This document shows positions 53,216 to 62,012 of a stretch of DNA of 62,042 nt, in pieces (position 1 is the stretch's first letter; the number at the start of each line of letters is the position of its first letter). The DNA comes from Lentisphaerae bacterium GWF2_50_93 (GTDB taxonomy: Bacteria > Verrucomicrobiota > Lentisphaeria > Victivallales > GWF2-50-93). Position numbers and translations under genes: made by a program. Where the stretch lies: NCBI GenBank assembly GCA_001804815.1, contig MHBI01000096.1:1-62042 (forward strand), given 5' to 3'. The notes below the pieces were generated by a model. That model searched no databases. It was given only the letters and a program-made list of their open reading frames with translations, and had not been told where the DNA came from.

Positions 53216-53395
53216 GACATATCTCCCCTATCTTTAATTTTATCTCCATTGAAAAATGCGTCCTTATGCTGCACCGGAGTAGGTTTTGCCTTCGTCAAGC
53301 GTCGCTTCGCTCGGCAAGGCGACATCCCTGGCGCAAAGAGCAATTCCAAATCTTGTTTCTTGCACTCGGAGATCGCAAACTACTTTAAATAATCC

Positions 53396-54295
53396 TCAGA
53401 ACCATGGCGACAAGGCCCGTGCCACCGCTCCGGTGAGCATTGGAGAGCCAAAACCGCCGACATCATATACATTTCCATTGGCGTCGCACATTGGCCATAT
53501 GGCGTTTGCCGGGACAACTATGTGTCCGCCGAGATTGCTTCCATTGCCTAGATATTCCCCTGCGATCCCATTGTTGATGTCGTTTCCATATGAATATGGG
53601 AACCATAGCACCGAACCATCGGCGGAACCTACGTTCCCGCCTTTCGGAGGAAGCTTGTTCGTGTCATGGTTCGTCCATGCCAATCCACCGTTGTTCCCGC
53701 CATCCATCATGTTGCACCTGTCGGCCCACAGCGCCGCCGTCTTGTCGGGAAGGAATGCGTTTGCCGCGTTTGCGAGCTTGCCGAGGGTCACCGGGTGATC
53801 ATAGGAGGAACCGGCGCACATCATGTATGGGATTGTTCCATAATTGTACTCTCCTGGATCTCCCGGGTTTGTCTTGAACTTTACATTCATGGGGCATATG
53901 AAGACCGGCGTAGTGGAGAACCTGACGCTTCTATAATAGTCTGACTGCGCCTTCAGGTTTCCTCGTATGTAATCCCCGTAGAGCGTGTAGAACGCCCCGG
54001 AATCATCATAGGTGAACTGGCCTATCGCAAGGTAGCTGTATTTGCCCATGGGAGGAAGGGTCTCGTTGAAATCATAGGCATATGTTATGGAGCCCAGCGA
54101 TATCTGCTTCACATTGCCCGCGCACAGGATCTTCTTCGCGGAGTCCCTGGCATTCTTGAGGGCCGGAAGAAGTAGAGCGGCGAGAATTGCGATGATCGCA
54201 ATTACGACGAGTAATTCAATTAAAGTAAAAGTAATTTTTCTTTTCGAAGCCGAAAAGATAAATTTTCCAGGTAATGTTCTCATAATCCTCCTCAT
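53396..54295 (-). CDS. Pseudopilin-type protein (prepilin N-terminal cleavage/methylation motif)
   Basis: 299 residues. KRKITFTLIELLVVIAIIAI followed by LAALLLPALKNARDSAKKIL is the pseudopilin leader, helix and conserved extension. NVKQISLGSITYAYDFNETL continues the DUF1559-like pattern. The leader is long (about 25 residues before FTLIE). It overlaps the end of the regulator gene by four bases (ATGA). An in-frame ATG at 54283 sits right after GAGGAGG and could be used instead. The coupling suggests it is expressed under that regulator and exported together with the giant propeller proteins. Confidence 0.9.
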   Translation of the reverse strand: MRRIMRTLPGKFIFSASKRKITFTLIELLVVIAIIAILAALLLPALKNARDSAKKILCAGNVKQISLGSITYAYDFNETLPPMGKYSYLAIGQFTYDDSGAFYTLYGDYIRGNLKAQSDYYRSVRFSTTPVFICPMNVKFKTNPGDPGEYNYGTIPYMMCAGSSYDHPVTLGKLANAANAFLPDKTAALWADRCNMMDGGNNGGLAWTNHDTNKLPPKGGNVGSADGSVLWFPYSYGNDINNGIAGEYLGNGSNLGGHIVVPANAIWPMCDANGNVYDVGGFGSPMLTGAVARALSPWF

Positions 54296-55392
54296 ATTTC
54301 GTCGTCAAACACAGGAATTACACTTTCAACCACGTCGGCGACTTTCTCGCCTTTGCGCTGCCTTTCCAGGACCCGCATGAAGGCCCTGGCGACCTGGCGC
54401 GAATCATAGCCCAGGTATTTCATCGGCAGAGGAGCGTGGATCTTGTACGGGAAATTGCAGTGCGATATGATTTTCAGACGGCTTACCGCGGCGCTGTTTC
54501 CGGAGCTGATAATTCCTTCGACTGCGGATTTCGCAAGATTGTCGTCGGCGATGAGCAACGCGTCGGGAAGCTTGTCCTTCGGCAGCTGCATGAGCAGGTT
54601 TGCGATGTTCGCAAGACCGCTCTTTGCCTCATTTGCAACAGATATTCTCCAGTAGGGCCTTGTTTCGATGCCCATCTCACTGGCGTTACTGTCAAAATGC
54701 TCCCACCAGTCGTTATACCTGAGATTGGCTATGACCGCAATCTTTTTTTTCCCGTTTCCAATGAAATATCCCAGGGACTTCCTTATGTATGAGATCTCAT
54801 CGAGCACCAGGGTTCCTGCATTGAACTTTCCGGCGACTTCCTTCATGAGCGCCACGGCACACGGAATATTCCCCCCGTTGATCAGGCGGGTCTTCTCCAC
54901 CTCGTGGGAAAGCGGGGGAGTGACGAAGATCAGTCCGGCTATGCTCCGTCTTGACACGTTCCTTATAAGTTCCACGGCATCGGGAGTCAGGTTCTGCTCG
55001 GCAGGCCAGTAGCAGATTTTCATCTTCATGCGCGGATCCTGTCCCATCTCCGAGAAGGCGTCCACCATGGTTTTCCAGAAAAGCGGGGTTGAATCGTCAA
55101 GCCTGTCTGCGGCGATCACCACGGCAAACTGGTTCAGATGCGGGGGGTTTGATGAGACGAAAGTACCGCCTACGCCCCTGGATTCCACGAAACCTTCCGT
55201 GACGAGCCGGTCTATGGCCTGCTGCACGGTCGCCATGCTGGAGTTGAATTTCTTCTGTAGCTTCCTCCTGATGGGAAGCCTTTCCCCGGGCTTGATCTTA
55301 CCAGAGAGGATCACCCCATGGATGAAATCCATTATCTCGTTCCGCCTGTCGGCGGGACGTCCTGGCAGCTGTCCATTTATTTTACAAATCAT
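54292..55392 (-). CDS. GntR-type HTH / LacI-type sensor transcription regulator
   Basis: 366 residues. The GntR winged helix spans about 10-80: EIMDFIHGVILSGKIKPGER, LPIRRKLQKKFNSSMATVQQ, AIDRLVTEGFVESRGVGGTF. A periplasmic-binding-protein-like sensor follows (FAVVIAADRL, IAGLIFVTPPL, NAGTLVLDEISYIRKSLGYF, PDALLIADDNLAKSAVEGII). It shares this build with the regulator at 18.8 kb but is not close in sequence. It is divergent from the TIM-barrel glycosidase gene and first in the long minus-strand operon, so it can control both sides from one 116-base region. Confidence 0.87.
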   Translation of the reverse strand: MICKINGQLPGRPADRRNEIMDFIHGVILSGKIKPGERLPIRRKLQKKFNSSMATVQQAIDRLVTEGFVESRGVGGTFVSSNPPHLNQFAVVIAADRLDDSTPLFWKTMVDAFSEMGQDPRMKMKICYWPAEQNLTPDAVELIRNVSRRSIAGLIFVTPPLSHEVEKTRLINGGNIPCAVALMKEVAGKFNAGTLVLDEISYIRKSLGYFIGNGKKKIAVIANLRYNDWWEHFDSNASEMGIETRPYWRISVANEAKSGLANIANLLMQLPKDKLPDALLIADDNLAKSAVEGIISSGNSAAVSRLKIISHCNFPYKIHAPLPMKYLGYDSRQVARAFMRVLERQRKGEKVADVVESVIPVFDDEI

Positions 55393-55421
55393 ATTGTTAC
55401 ACTATTGATTTGCTATTTTAT

Positions 55422-55455
55422 GTAATTATATTACCAGTATAGATAACATAGTCAA
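55422..55455. promoter_or_regulatory. Candidate operator and minus-strand promoter in divergent region
   Basis: The palindrome GTAAT-tat-ATTAC is at 55422-55434. On the minus strand TTGACT (55455-55450) and TATAAT, spaced 19 bases, form a promoter whose -10 overlaps this palindrome. Autorepression by the adjacent GntR/LacI regulator would fit. Confidence 0.45.
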
Positions 55456-55508
55456 GTGCAGGAAATAATATTTTATTTGTTTTTAATTTATATCCATAGG
55501 AGAATACA

Positions 55509-57431
55509 ATGAAGGACGATTTTTTATTCGAATGCGACAAGAGGGGGATTGTCAGTTCCATAAAACTGTTCGGCAAGGAGCTTCTCGACACTGCAAATCC
55601 GCCGCCGAGTGAATTCCTGGTCAACGGTTCGCCGCTTAAGCTGCGCTCCTATCCCAGCGACCGCTTCAGCAATGGAAAGGCCTCAGACATCCGCATGAAA
55701 GGCGAGTCGTTCGTGGATCATTTCGCGGGCTGGGGGCTTGTCCTGCATCGTTCCATGGGTCTGCGCGAGAACATGGAGTTCCCCTGTTTCGGGATCCACT
55801 ACCACATCCGCAGGGAGCAGGCCGAACAGGCGGATCTCCCGTGTCCCGGCCCCGGCGGACCGGTGATCGAGGCTCCATTGTATGTCGACAGTTTCACCCT
55901 TCCAGCCTGGAACTGGAAGTTCTGGGGCGACGACACGAGGATGATATTCCCGTCGTCCCATTCCTCGGGTCCGTCCGACGAGTACGGCCATGTGGGATAC
56001 GAGCACGACACTCCGGAGAAGTGCAAGAATTTCATGAAGAACGTCTGGCGCCGGATATATCCCGGGGTGATGGTGATCCATGGAGGAGTCTTCTACAATG
56101 CGAAGACCGGGCACTGGCTGGCGATGACCTGCCGCCGTCCGCATGTCGGGTACATCCTCAACATAGGCGATGCCGGAAGAGGCATAGCATACAATTTTAC
56201 ACTTCACTCCCAGTTCGACCTCGGCGAAGCCCTGGCGATGCCGGAGATAAAGATATACTTCGGCAAGACCCGGGAGGAGATGTGGAAGTTCATGGCCGAC
56301 TACATGGAGTTCTATCTGCGGGAACCTCCTGAATGGGTTTTCAAGACCCTGTGGTCCGGCGGACTCGCCTGGAACAACAAGCCCACCTGGTCGGAACAGG
56401 CCGACCACTGGGAGAGGATGATAGACGAGGGCAAATTAACAGGAATAAGCTACAGCCTGGTCACAAACCGTCCAATACTAAGCGGAACCACACCGCTGGG
56501 ATACGAGCCCGACCCGAACCACGGAACCATCGAGGAGTTCAGGAAAATGTGCAGGAGGATCTCCGACAAGGGAGTGCCGATGCTCATATGGCTCAGCCAC
56601 AGCGGCCTCATGTACAGGGGCGGCCCCGACATCTGCGACGACTGGTTCATCACTGGAATCGATGGACGCCGATGCGCCGCATGGGGCACTGAGGACACTC
56701 CTCACCTCTGCCACATCAACCCCGGGCATCCGGGCTATATCGAATACACGAAGAAATGGATCCGTTTCTACATGGAGGAGTGCGGCGTCAAGGGATTCTT
56801 CGTCGACTGCCTTGGATGGGCCTTCCCTCCGGATTTCACAAAACGTGGTTTCATGAGATATCCCGGCGACACCAACAGGATGGCGATCAAGTTCATCGAG
56901 GAGATCGGCTCCTACATAAAGGAACTTGATCCCGGGGCGATACTGTTTGGCGAGGGTACTACGTTCGACGCACCGGTCGATCTTGTTTCCATCAACCATA
57001 ATCCTGTCAGGGCGATAGACGGAATGGGGCCGAGGGATTATCTGCTCTCGCTCAACCGCTACTCCAAAAAACGCATAGTCCTCGATCAGGGGCCAAACTT
57101 TTCAGCCGCATCAGGATTCACCACGGCGCTTGACATCCCAGGCTCCGGGGCGAAGAACAAATACATGCTGGAACTGCTCCGCGACAAGGGCGGACCGAGG
57201 GCGTTCATCCCCCTGCCCGGAGATCTGGCAGTGATGGAATCTGAAAAGCTCCTTGTCGTGCCGTTCCTCAAGGAACCTTCAAGAAATTCGGAATTCAAGC
57301 TTCCGGCACCATGGGACAAGACAACAGAGCTTGTCGAGGAGACCGACGGAAGCGTACTGCGCCGCGGCAAGGACGGATTCTTCAAGGACGTCCCTGCGGG
57401 AATCTATAAGATGAAAAGAGTCATCCAATAG
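55509..57431 (+). CDS. TIM-barrel glycoside hydrolase (alpha-galactosidase clan-like)
   Basis: 640 residues without signal peptide. The first ~270 residues are a beta-sandwich (GIVSSIKLFGKELLDTANPP ... GHWLAMTCRRPHVGYILNIG). The barrel follows: EPPEWVFKTLWSGGLAWNN, FRKMCRRISDKGVPMLIWLS, YTKKWIRFYMEECGVKGFFV and a likely nucleophile Asp in GFFVDCLGWAFPP, then LDPGAILFGEGTTFDAPVDL with a possible acid/base. This order recalls clan D enzymes (GH27/36/31-like), but I cannot assign a family. GGAG lies eight bases before the ATG. It is divergent from the regulator gene and followed by a mutarotase-like gene. A cytoplasmic glycosidase acting on imported oligosaccharide is likely. Confidence 0.65.
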   Translation: MKDDFLFECDKRGIVSSIKLFGKELLDTANPPPSEFLVNGSPLKLRSYPSDRFSNGKASDIRMKGESFVDHFAGWGLVLHRSMGLRENMEFPCFGIHYHIRREQAEQADLPCPGPGGPVIEAPLYVDSFTLPAWNWKFWGDDTRMIFPSSHSSGPSDEYGHVGYEHDTPEKCKNFMKNVWRRIYPGVMVIHGGVFYNAKTGHWLAMTCRRPHVGYILNIGDAGRGIAYNFTLHSQFDLGEALAMPEIKIYFGKTREEMWKFMADYMEFYLREPPEWVFKTLWSGGLAWNNKPTWSEQADHWERMIDEGKLTGISYSLVTNRPILSGTTPLGYEPDPNHGTIEEFRKMCRRISDKGVPMLIWLSHSGLMYRGGPDICDDWFITGIDGRRCAAWGTEDTPHLCHINPGHPGYIEYTKKWIRFYMEECGVKGFFVDCLGWAFPPDFTKRGFMRYPGDTNRMAIKFIEEIGSYIKELDPGAILFGEGTTFDAPVDLVSINHNPVRAIDGMGPRDYLLSLNRYSKKRIVLDQGPNFSAASGFTTALDIPGSGAKNKYMLELLRDKGGPRAFIPLPGDLAVMESEKLLVVPFLKEPSRNSEFKLPAPWDKTTELVEETDGSVLRRGKDGFFKDVPAGIYKMKRVIQ

Positions 57432-57432
57432 G

Positions 57433-57590
57433 ATGACGGATTAATGGATTATTGGTTTTTAATTCAAAGGAAAACAAAGATGCTGATTCCAAGAAAAATA
57501 TCGGGATGGGCCTTTTGAACTTTTCCATATATTGTTTCGTACATATCTCTTTGATTTGCAGTAATCCAGCAATCCAATAATCCATGGGAA
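57433..57590. repeat. ATGGATTATTGG-type inverted repeat between glycosidase and mutarotase genes
   Basis: GACGGATTAATGGATTATTG on the left is answered by CCAGCAATCCAATAATCCAT on the right, with about 100 bases between. It is related to 35949-36013. Confidence 0.6.
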
Positions 57591-57608
57591 GTTAGTGAAA
57601 GGAATATC

Positions 57609-58457
57609 ATGCTCATACGTCTTGGGACATCTTCGTTCAACATAGCGGTGACAGCGCCGATGACCGAGTGCATGGATGAATACGGTCCGCGGTTCGACAC
57701 ACTTGGCGCCGTGACCGGCATCAATCTGAACGGCGTGGATTTCTGTACGCGCCAGGGGCTGATAGACGAATTCAACATACATGCGCCATTTTCACCGCCG
57801 GGCTTCGACGAAGCGAAACCCGGGGAAGTCTTCCTGAAGATCGGCGTGGGCGAACTGGTGCGCCCCGACGGAAACATCTATAAGTTCTCACATGCCTACG
57901 ACATCAGGAAAACAGCACCGGCAGTCATCATGCAGCGGGAAAACGAGATTGTAATGGAACAGGCATGCAGGATTGGCAACGGATGGGGATATGAATACCG
58001 TAAAATAATCCGCATCGTTCCCGATGAGGCGGTCGTTGAAATCGAATATCTGCTGAAAAACACCGGCACCCATGTGATCAGGGCGGAACAGTACAACCAC
58101 AACTGGTTCAACTTCGGAGGTAAAGCCGTCGACGAATCATATTCCCTGGAGCACAGTTTTCCGCTGGGCGATCATGCCCCTGCATGGTTCAAGATGCATG
58201 ATGGCATGATATGCCTGTCGGAGAAAATAACCGGGGCGCACTATTATCCTTCGAATGCATCAGTGCCGGCAGAAGGCAACCGCATAAGGCTTTCACACAG
58301 CGGGACAGGCCGCTCTGTGACCGCAAGCGGGGACTTTGCAGCCGCACGCTTCTCTCTTTATGTGGATCCTGCCGCAGTGTGCCCCGAAATCTTCGTACGG
58401 GCCACGCTTGAACCTGGCGCGTCGGAGAAATGGACAAGGCGCTATCAGTTCCAGTAA
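57609..58457 (+). CDS. Galactose-mutarotase-like fold protein
   Basis: 282 residues made mainly of beta-strands. It begins LGTSSFNIAVTAPMTECMDE; PRFDTLGAVTGINLNGVDFC, SHAYDIRKTAPAVIMQRENE and RAEQYNHNWFNFGG are the landmarks. The last, with a conserved His, matches the aldose epimerase/mutarotase-like superfamily found in polysaccharide utilisation loci. It would interconvert sugar anomers or bind oligosaccharide. No signal peptide. AAGGAA lies just before the ATG. It follows the TIM-barrel glycosidase on the same strand. Confidence 0.65.
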   Translation: MLIRLGTSSFNIAVTAPMTECMDEYGPRFDTLGAVTGINLNGVDFCTRQGLIDEFNIHAPFSPPGFDEAKPGEVFLKIGVGELVRPDGNIYKFSHAYDIRKTAPAVIMQRENEIVMEQACRIGNGWGYEYRKIIRIVPDEAVVEIEYLLKNTGTHVIRAEQYNHNWFNFGGKAVDESYSLEHSFPLGDHAPAWFKMHDGMICLSEKITGAHYYPSNASVPAEGNRIRLSHSGTGRSVTASGDFAAARFSLYVDPAAVCPEIFVRATLEPGASEKWTRRYQFQ

Positions 58458-58460
58458 CGG

Positions 58461-59123
58461 TTATTTTGACTGGATGAGCGTTATGTTGTCGACAAAGCCC
58501 TGGTAGGTGGCGCCAGCCTCGGTAGGCTGTGTGGCAAACCCGATGCGCAGATGGATGGAATCAAACTCCTTCAGCGTATCCGGCATGACGAACTTGACGC
58601 TGCGGGCAACCCACTTGTCTGCAACGGCATTCTCCTTGGTCAACGCCTCCGGCTTGGCAACTACGGCTCCAGCCTTGGTCAAAGCTAAGAACTCCGCAAT
58701 GGGTGTCGTGAAAATCTTATCGCCGTTGCGGACGTCCCAGCGGAGGACAAACGTGCGTCCCTTCTCCAGGTCTATGCCTTGTATGTTCCTCAAGTCAACC
58801 CGTGCGCAGATCAGCTTGCCCTTGGGATCTCCGGCCGCCTGCAGGCCCAGGTAGCTGTTGCTTTTGGAGGCAAATGCCGGATCAGTTACAACCTTGATGA
58901 CGTTATTGGCATACTTCTCGCCAGTGTCCATGGTGGAAACCTGGATGCAGACCGGAGCCCACGGATCGAGCTTGCCGGTCTCGAAGCCGCCGTTGTTCTT
59001 CGTGGCATCAACAATCGCAATTCCTGCCTTGGGTTCTGCCTTGGCTTCCTGTGCTCCCGCCAATTGGCCGGATCCGATTAGAAGCAAAAAGCTGGCCGTC
59101 AGAATCAACATTGACTTTTTCAT
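58461..59123 (-). CDS. Secreted jelly-roll-like protein, possible carbohydrate-binding module
   Basis: 220 residues. The signal peptide is MKKSMLILTASFLLLIGSGQ then LAGAQ. The mature part opens with NNGGFETGKLDPWAPVCIQV and ends FQ-like LRIGFATQPTE ... YQGFVDNITLIQSK. The N-G-G-F-E-x-G opening and final VDNITL strand are characteristic of CBM4/9/22-like jelly rolls. No catalytic motif. AGGAGG stands five bases before the ATG. It is convergent with the mutarotase gene (three bases apart) and not clearly linked to an operon. Confidence 0.6.
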   Translation of the reverse strand: MKKSMLILTASFLLLIGSGQLAGAQEAKAEPKAGIAIVDATKNNGGFETGKLDPWAPVCIQVSTMDTGEKYANNVIKVVTDPAFASKSNSYLGLQAAGDPKGKLICARVDLRNIQGIDLEKGRTFVLRWDVRNGDKIFTTPIAEFLALTKAGAVVAKPEALTKENAVADKWVARSVKFVMPDTLKEFDSIHLRIGFATQPTEAGATYQGFVDNITLIQSK

Positions 59124-59210
59124 CTTGTCCTCCTTGGCTTATTAGATTATTTACACGACTATAGCAACATTATATATGAAATTCAAAACAAGGACATAAT
59201 CGTGTCAGAA

Positions 59211-59912
59211 TCAGCCCAGCCATTTCAAAAGAGTGGCAAGGGATCCGAGACCAAAGGCAATATAGAGGAGAAGCGTGATGGGGATTCTTGAAAGCGATGC
59301 CTTTCCATTGATCATATGGAAGATGGACATTGCAAGGAGACAGGCGGCTAAAACAGCAATGTCGACACCGGTCTTCTCGTTGAACATGTTTCCATAGATT
59401 GCGGCGGCCACCGCGAGTCCGGATATTATTGTAAATGCCAGTACCCATTTAGGAACAGGACGTTCCTGCGGATCTCGCGTTTCAGCAATGGACAGGGATA
59501 CCGTCAGAAGCATGAATCCGGCAAAGAAAATCCAGTGGCCGAGCAGGTTGTCGAAGAAATTGAGGCTTTCTTTCAACGCCTTTGGAGTTATTGCTCCTCC
59601 ATTCAGGACGTTCGCCGGCTCATGCATTCCAAAACCAATTCCGAGCAGGAAGATCCCTATGATGACCGACCCTTCCAGCATGACTGACTTTCTAATGCAT
59701 GTGGTTTTAAAAAGCGTCCATCCCAGTATTACTATTGATGGGGCGAAAACAAACAGGGTCAGGAGGTCGCATACACGCAGGGCGTCGAGCGCTTTCATCC
59801 TCAGGAATTCCAGCTCCAGCTTCCTGCTGAGTGATGCAAGGACTATCACGGCCGCAATCACCCCGATCAGCTGAATTGTATTCCTGAGCCTGTTTTCCGG
59901 TTTCATGTTCAT
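59211..59912 (-). CDS. Hypothetical membrane protein
   Basis: 233 residues with about seven hydrophobic segments, among them IQLIGVIAAVIVLASLS, LLTLFVFAPSIVILGWTLF, SVIIGIFLLGIGFGMH, WIFFAGFMLLTVSLSIA, VLAFTIISGLAVAAAIYGN and ITLLLYIAFGLGSLATLL. Between them, GMHEPANVLNGG and NMFNEKTG face one side. No known motif is recognised. It precedes the small secreted protein on the same strand by 87 bases. Confidence 0.6.
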   Translation of the reverse strand: MNMKPENRLRNTIQLIGVIAAVIVLASLSRKLELEFLRMKALDALRVCDLLTLFVFAPSIVILGWTLFKTTCIRKSVMLEGSVIIGIFLLGIGFGMHEPANVLNGGAITPKALKESLNFFDNLLGHWIFFAGFMLLTVSLSIAETRDPQERPVPKWVLAFTIISGLAVAAAIYGNMFNEKTGVDIAVLAACLLAMSIFHMINGKASLSRIPITLLLYIAFGLGSLATLLKWLG

Positions 59913-60015
59913 TTGCCTTCAGACATATAATAATTCTGATTTTATCTGTTTTTCCGGTGACTTACCATGGTCGTAAAAAGATTTATCACCGTTCATCCCG
60001 TTTTCAACCGTCAAT

Positions 60016-60741
60016 ATGTTTAAATTCGGCCATAATTGGATTTGGGGCTGTAAAGCCAGTGTATTCTTTCCTGGCATACTTGATTTATGCCTTACTTCTG
60101 TCTACCTTCCCGCAAGTATGAAAATCAAATTCCCCATCAGCTATCTCGAACCCTGCCGTGAAGTAAAGACTGACAGGAAAGTAGTGTCCCTGACATTTGA
60201 CGATGGCCCCTGCACCCAGACTCCTGCTATTCTGGATGTGCTGAAAAAGCATAACGTCCAGGCGGCGTTTTTCGTAATCGGCCGCAACGTTTCAGGGAAT
60301 GAGGAAATATTGGCCAGGACCGCCCGTGAAGGACACCTTGTAGGAAGCCATACTTTCTCCCATACCCCTTGGTTCCATTTTTATTCTTCCAGCAAGATGC
60401 TCCTCGACCTAAATAAGAACGCTGAAACCATCAGCAACGTAACCGGGGAACAGGTGCAATGGTTCCGTCCACCCTACGGGGTCATCAATCCGATGCTGGC
60501 AAAAGCCGTGGGGGAAACCGGATATAAAGTGATGGGCTGGAGCCTGCGTTCATATGATACGTCTTCAAACAATCCAGGAAAAGTGGTGGACCGCGTAAAA
60601 CGCCTGCTGAAACCAGGCGTTGTGATATTGCTTCATGACCGCTGCCCCGATACTCCTGCCGTGGTTGAGGAAATCATCCAGTATGCGAGCGCCAAAGGCT
60701 ACGAATTCCTCCGCCCGGACATCCTGTTCAGCTCGTTTTGA
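60016..60741 (+). CDS. Polysaccharide deacetylase (NodB/CE4 family)
   Basis: 241 residues as read from 60016, or about 207 from the ATG at 60118. All CE4 motifs are present: the catalytic-base motif VVSLTFDDGPCTQTP, zinc-binding GSHTFSHTPW (H-x3-H), RPPYG, MGWSLRSYDTSSNNP and ILLHDRCPDTP. The family removes N- or O-acetyl groups from chitin-like, peptidoglycan or exopolysaccharide chains using a divalent metal. Neither start shows a strong ribosome site. The N-terminal 34 residues of the longer form contain a weak hydrophobic stretch that may anchor it in the membrane. Confidence 0.88.
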   Translation: MFKFGHNWIWGCKASVFFPGILDLCLTSVYLPASMKIKFPISYLEPCREVKTDRKVVSLTFDDGPCTQTPAILDVLKKHNVQAAFFVIGRNVSGNEEILARTAREGHLVGSHTFSHTPWFHFYSSSKMLLDLNKNAETISNVTGEQVQWFRPPYGVINPMLAKAVGETGYKVMGWSLRSYDTSSNNPGKVVDRVKRLLKPGVVILLHDRCPDTPAVVEEIIQYASAKGYEFLRPDILFSSF

Positions 60742-60877
60742 CTGTGAAAACTTAACCGGCTTCACCGGGATTCTTCGGAACCGCCACCAACTTGGCGGCA
60801 TAATTGCAGAACGCTAATACAAGAAGTGCCGGCAAGCTGCCGGCGTTCTTTAGATCATACGCAAAGACTCAGAGGTT

Positions 60878-61004
60878 GTAAGCGTTAAGCTGGGTGAAGT
60901 GAGGCTGTTTTTCCAAGAAAGTATGTCGGGTTTTAACCCGACACTTAGTTGGCGGTTTAAAAACCGCCCTACGTGTGAGGCTAAAAGACCAACTTAACGG
61001 TTAC
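60878..61004. mobile_element. 127-bp MITE-like element, inverse copy
   Basis: The ends GTAAGCGTTAAGCTGGGT and ACCAACTTAACGGTTAC enclose AGTATG, TCGGGTTTTAACCCGA, CACTTAGTT and GGCGGTTTAAAAACCGCC, then CCTAC. It is the near-exact reverse complement of 18594-18720 and has the same counted length. The rest of the 364-bp gap (60742-61105) holds GCCGGCAAGCTGCCGGC and GCCACCAACTTGGCGGC hairpins, as at 30270-30356, and no gene. Confidence 0.75.
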
Positions 61005-61105
61005 CGGCGGTTCTTAAAAATTTCTTGATAAATCATTCGCGGGAGAGTAGATTACCTTTCTACTTTCCATTCTAAAAAACTAATGAGGGGGCGAATCAAA
61101 TCCTT

Positions 61106-61825
61106 ATGAAAACGGCATTGATCATCGGAGGAAGCCGTGGCATCGGACGCAAGATTGCACATCGTCTTGCCATGGACGGCTATGATATCGTCGCCACGTG
61201 CCGCAAGGATATTTCGGCATTGGCCCCACTTGAAATCGATGTCAGGAACCTGGGGCGGAATTTCAACGGACTGGTCTTTGACATTCAGGACCGTAAAGCG
61301 GCCGCCGACTCATTGAAAGGCTTCTTTGGTGAAAGCTCCCCCGATATTTTCATATACAACGCCGGAATTTCCCGGGACAACCTCATGGTCTTCATGACTC
61401 CGGAAGAATGGGACGATGTAGTCCACACCAATCTGGACGGATTCTACAACACTGTCCATCCCCTGCTTTTCCAGATGATTGCGCGCAAGAGCGGACGCAT
61501 CATCGTCATCGCCAGCGCATCTGGCCAGGTCGGGCAACCCGGACAGGTCAATTATTCCGCTTCCAAGGCGGCGCTCATAGGCGTGGTCAAGGCGCTTGCC
61601 AAGGAAGTCGGCAAGAAAGGCATATTGGTCAATGCCGTAGCGCCGGGGTTCATTGAAACAGACATGACCGCCGATCTTCCAATAGACAAGATTCTTCCCA
61701 TGATTCCGCTGAAGCGGGCCGGTTCGCCTGAAGAAGTTGCAGGCGTGGTAAGTTTCCTCTGCGGTTCCGACAGCACATATATCCATGGCCAGGTCATCGC
61801 AATCAACGGCGGTCTTGTCATTTAG
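61106..61825 (+). CDS. fabG: FabG-like 3-oxoacyl-ACP reductase (SDR family)
   Basis: 239 residues of the classical short-chain dehydrogenase type. The cofactor loop is GGSRGIGRKIA (8-18), NAGISRDNLMVF is the NAG block, and the catalytic Ser is in IVIASASGQVG with Tyr-x3-Lys in YSASKAA (about 150-156). NAVAPGFIETDMT and the C-terminal YIHGQVIAINGGLVI are typical of FabG proteins that reduce 3-oxoacyl-ACP with NADPH. Other SDR activities cannot be excluded because the usual acyl-carrier and condensing-enzyme genes are not seen in the window. GAGGGGG lies 14 bases before the ATG, rather far. Confidence 0.82.
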   Translation: MKTALIIGGSRGIGRKIAHRLAMDGYDIVATCRKDISALAPLEIDVRNLGRNFNGLVFDIQDRKAAADSLKGFFGESSPDIFIYNAGISRDNLMVFMTPEEWDDVVHTNLDGFYNTVHPLLFQMIARKSGRIIVIASASGQVGQPGQVNYSASKAALIGVVKALAKEVGKKGILVNAVAPGFIETDMTADLPIDKILPMIPLKRAGSPEEVAGVVSFLCGSDSTYIHGQVIAINGGLVI

Positions 61826-61885
61826 AGCCAAGGAGTTTAATGAACACCCAATATCCAATACTCAATTTCCAAATAAGATTTCTCA

Positions 61886-62012
61886 ACCACTAATCGGCAC
61901 TAACAAGGCACTAACAAGAATTAAAATACAAAATTGCTGCTAATTTGCACTTGCTGCAAGCGCAAATTCGCAGCAGATATTCGTTAGTGTAAAATTAGTG
62001 TGAATTAGTGGT
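61886..62012. repeat. ACCACTAAT/ATTAGTGGT palindromic element, copy 2
   Basis: Outer arms ACCACTAAT (61886-61894) and ATTAGTGGT (62004-62012) and the internal TTAGTGT repeats match 3747-3875. The centre is different, an imperfect stem around GCTGCTAATTTGC and GCAAATTCGCAGC. It lies 60 bases after the FabG-like gene, up to the window edge. Confidence 0.75.

Noticed and set aside
52085..53392. A 435-codon plus-strand frame
   Set aside because: It is fully antisense to the 1315-aa propeller protein, lacks any family motif and has a shadow-type composition; the minus-strand gene has a signal peptide, repeats and a ribosome site.
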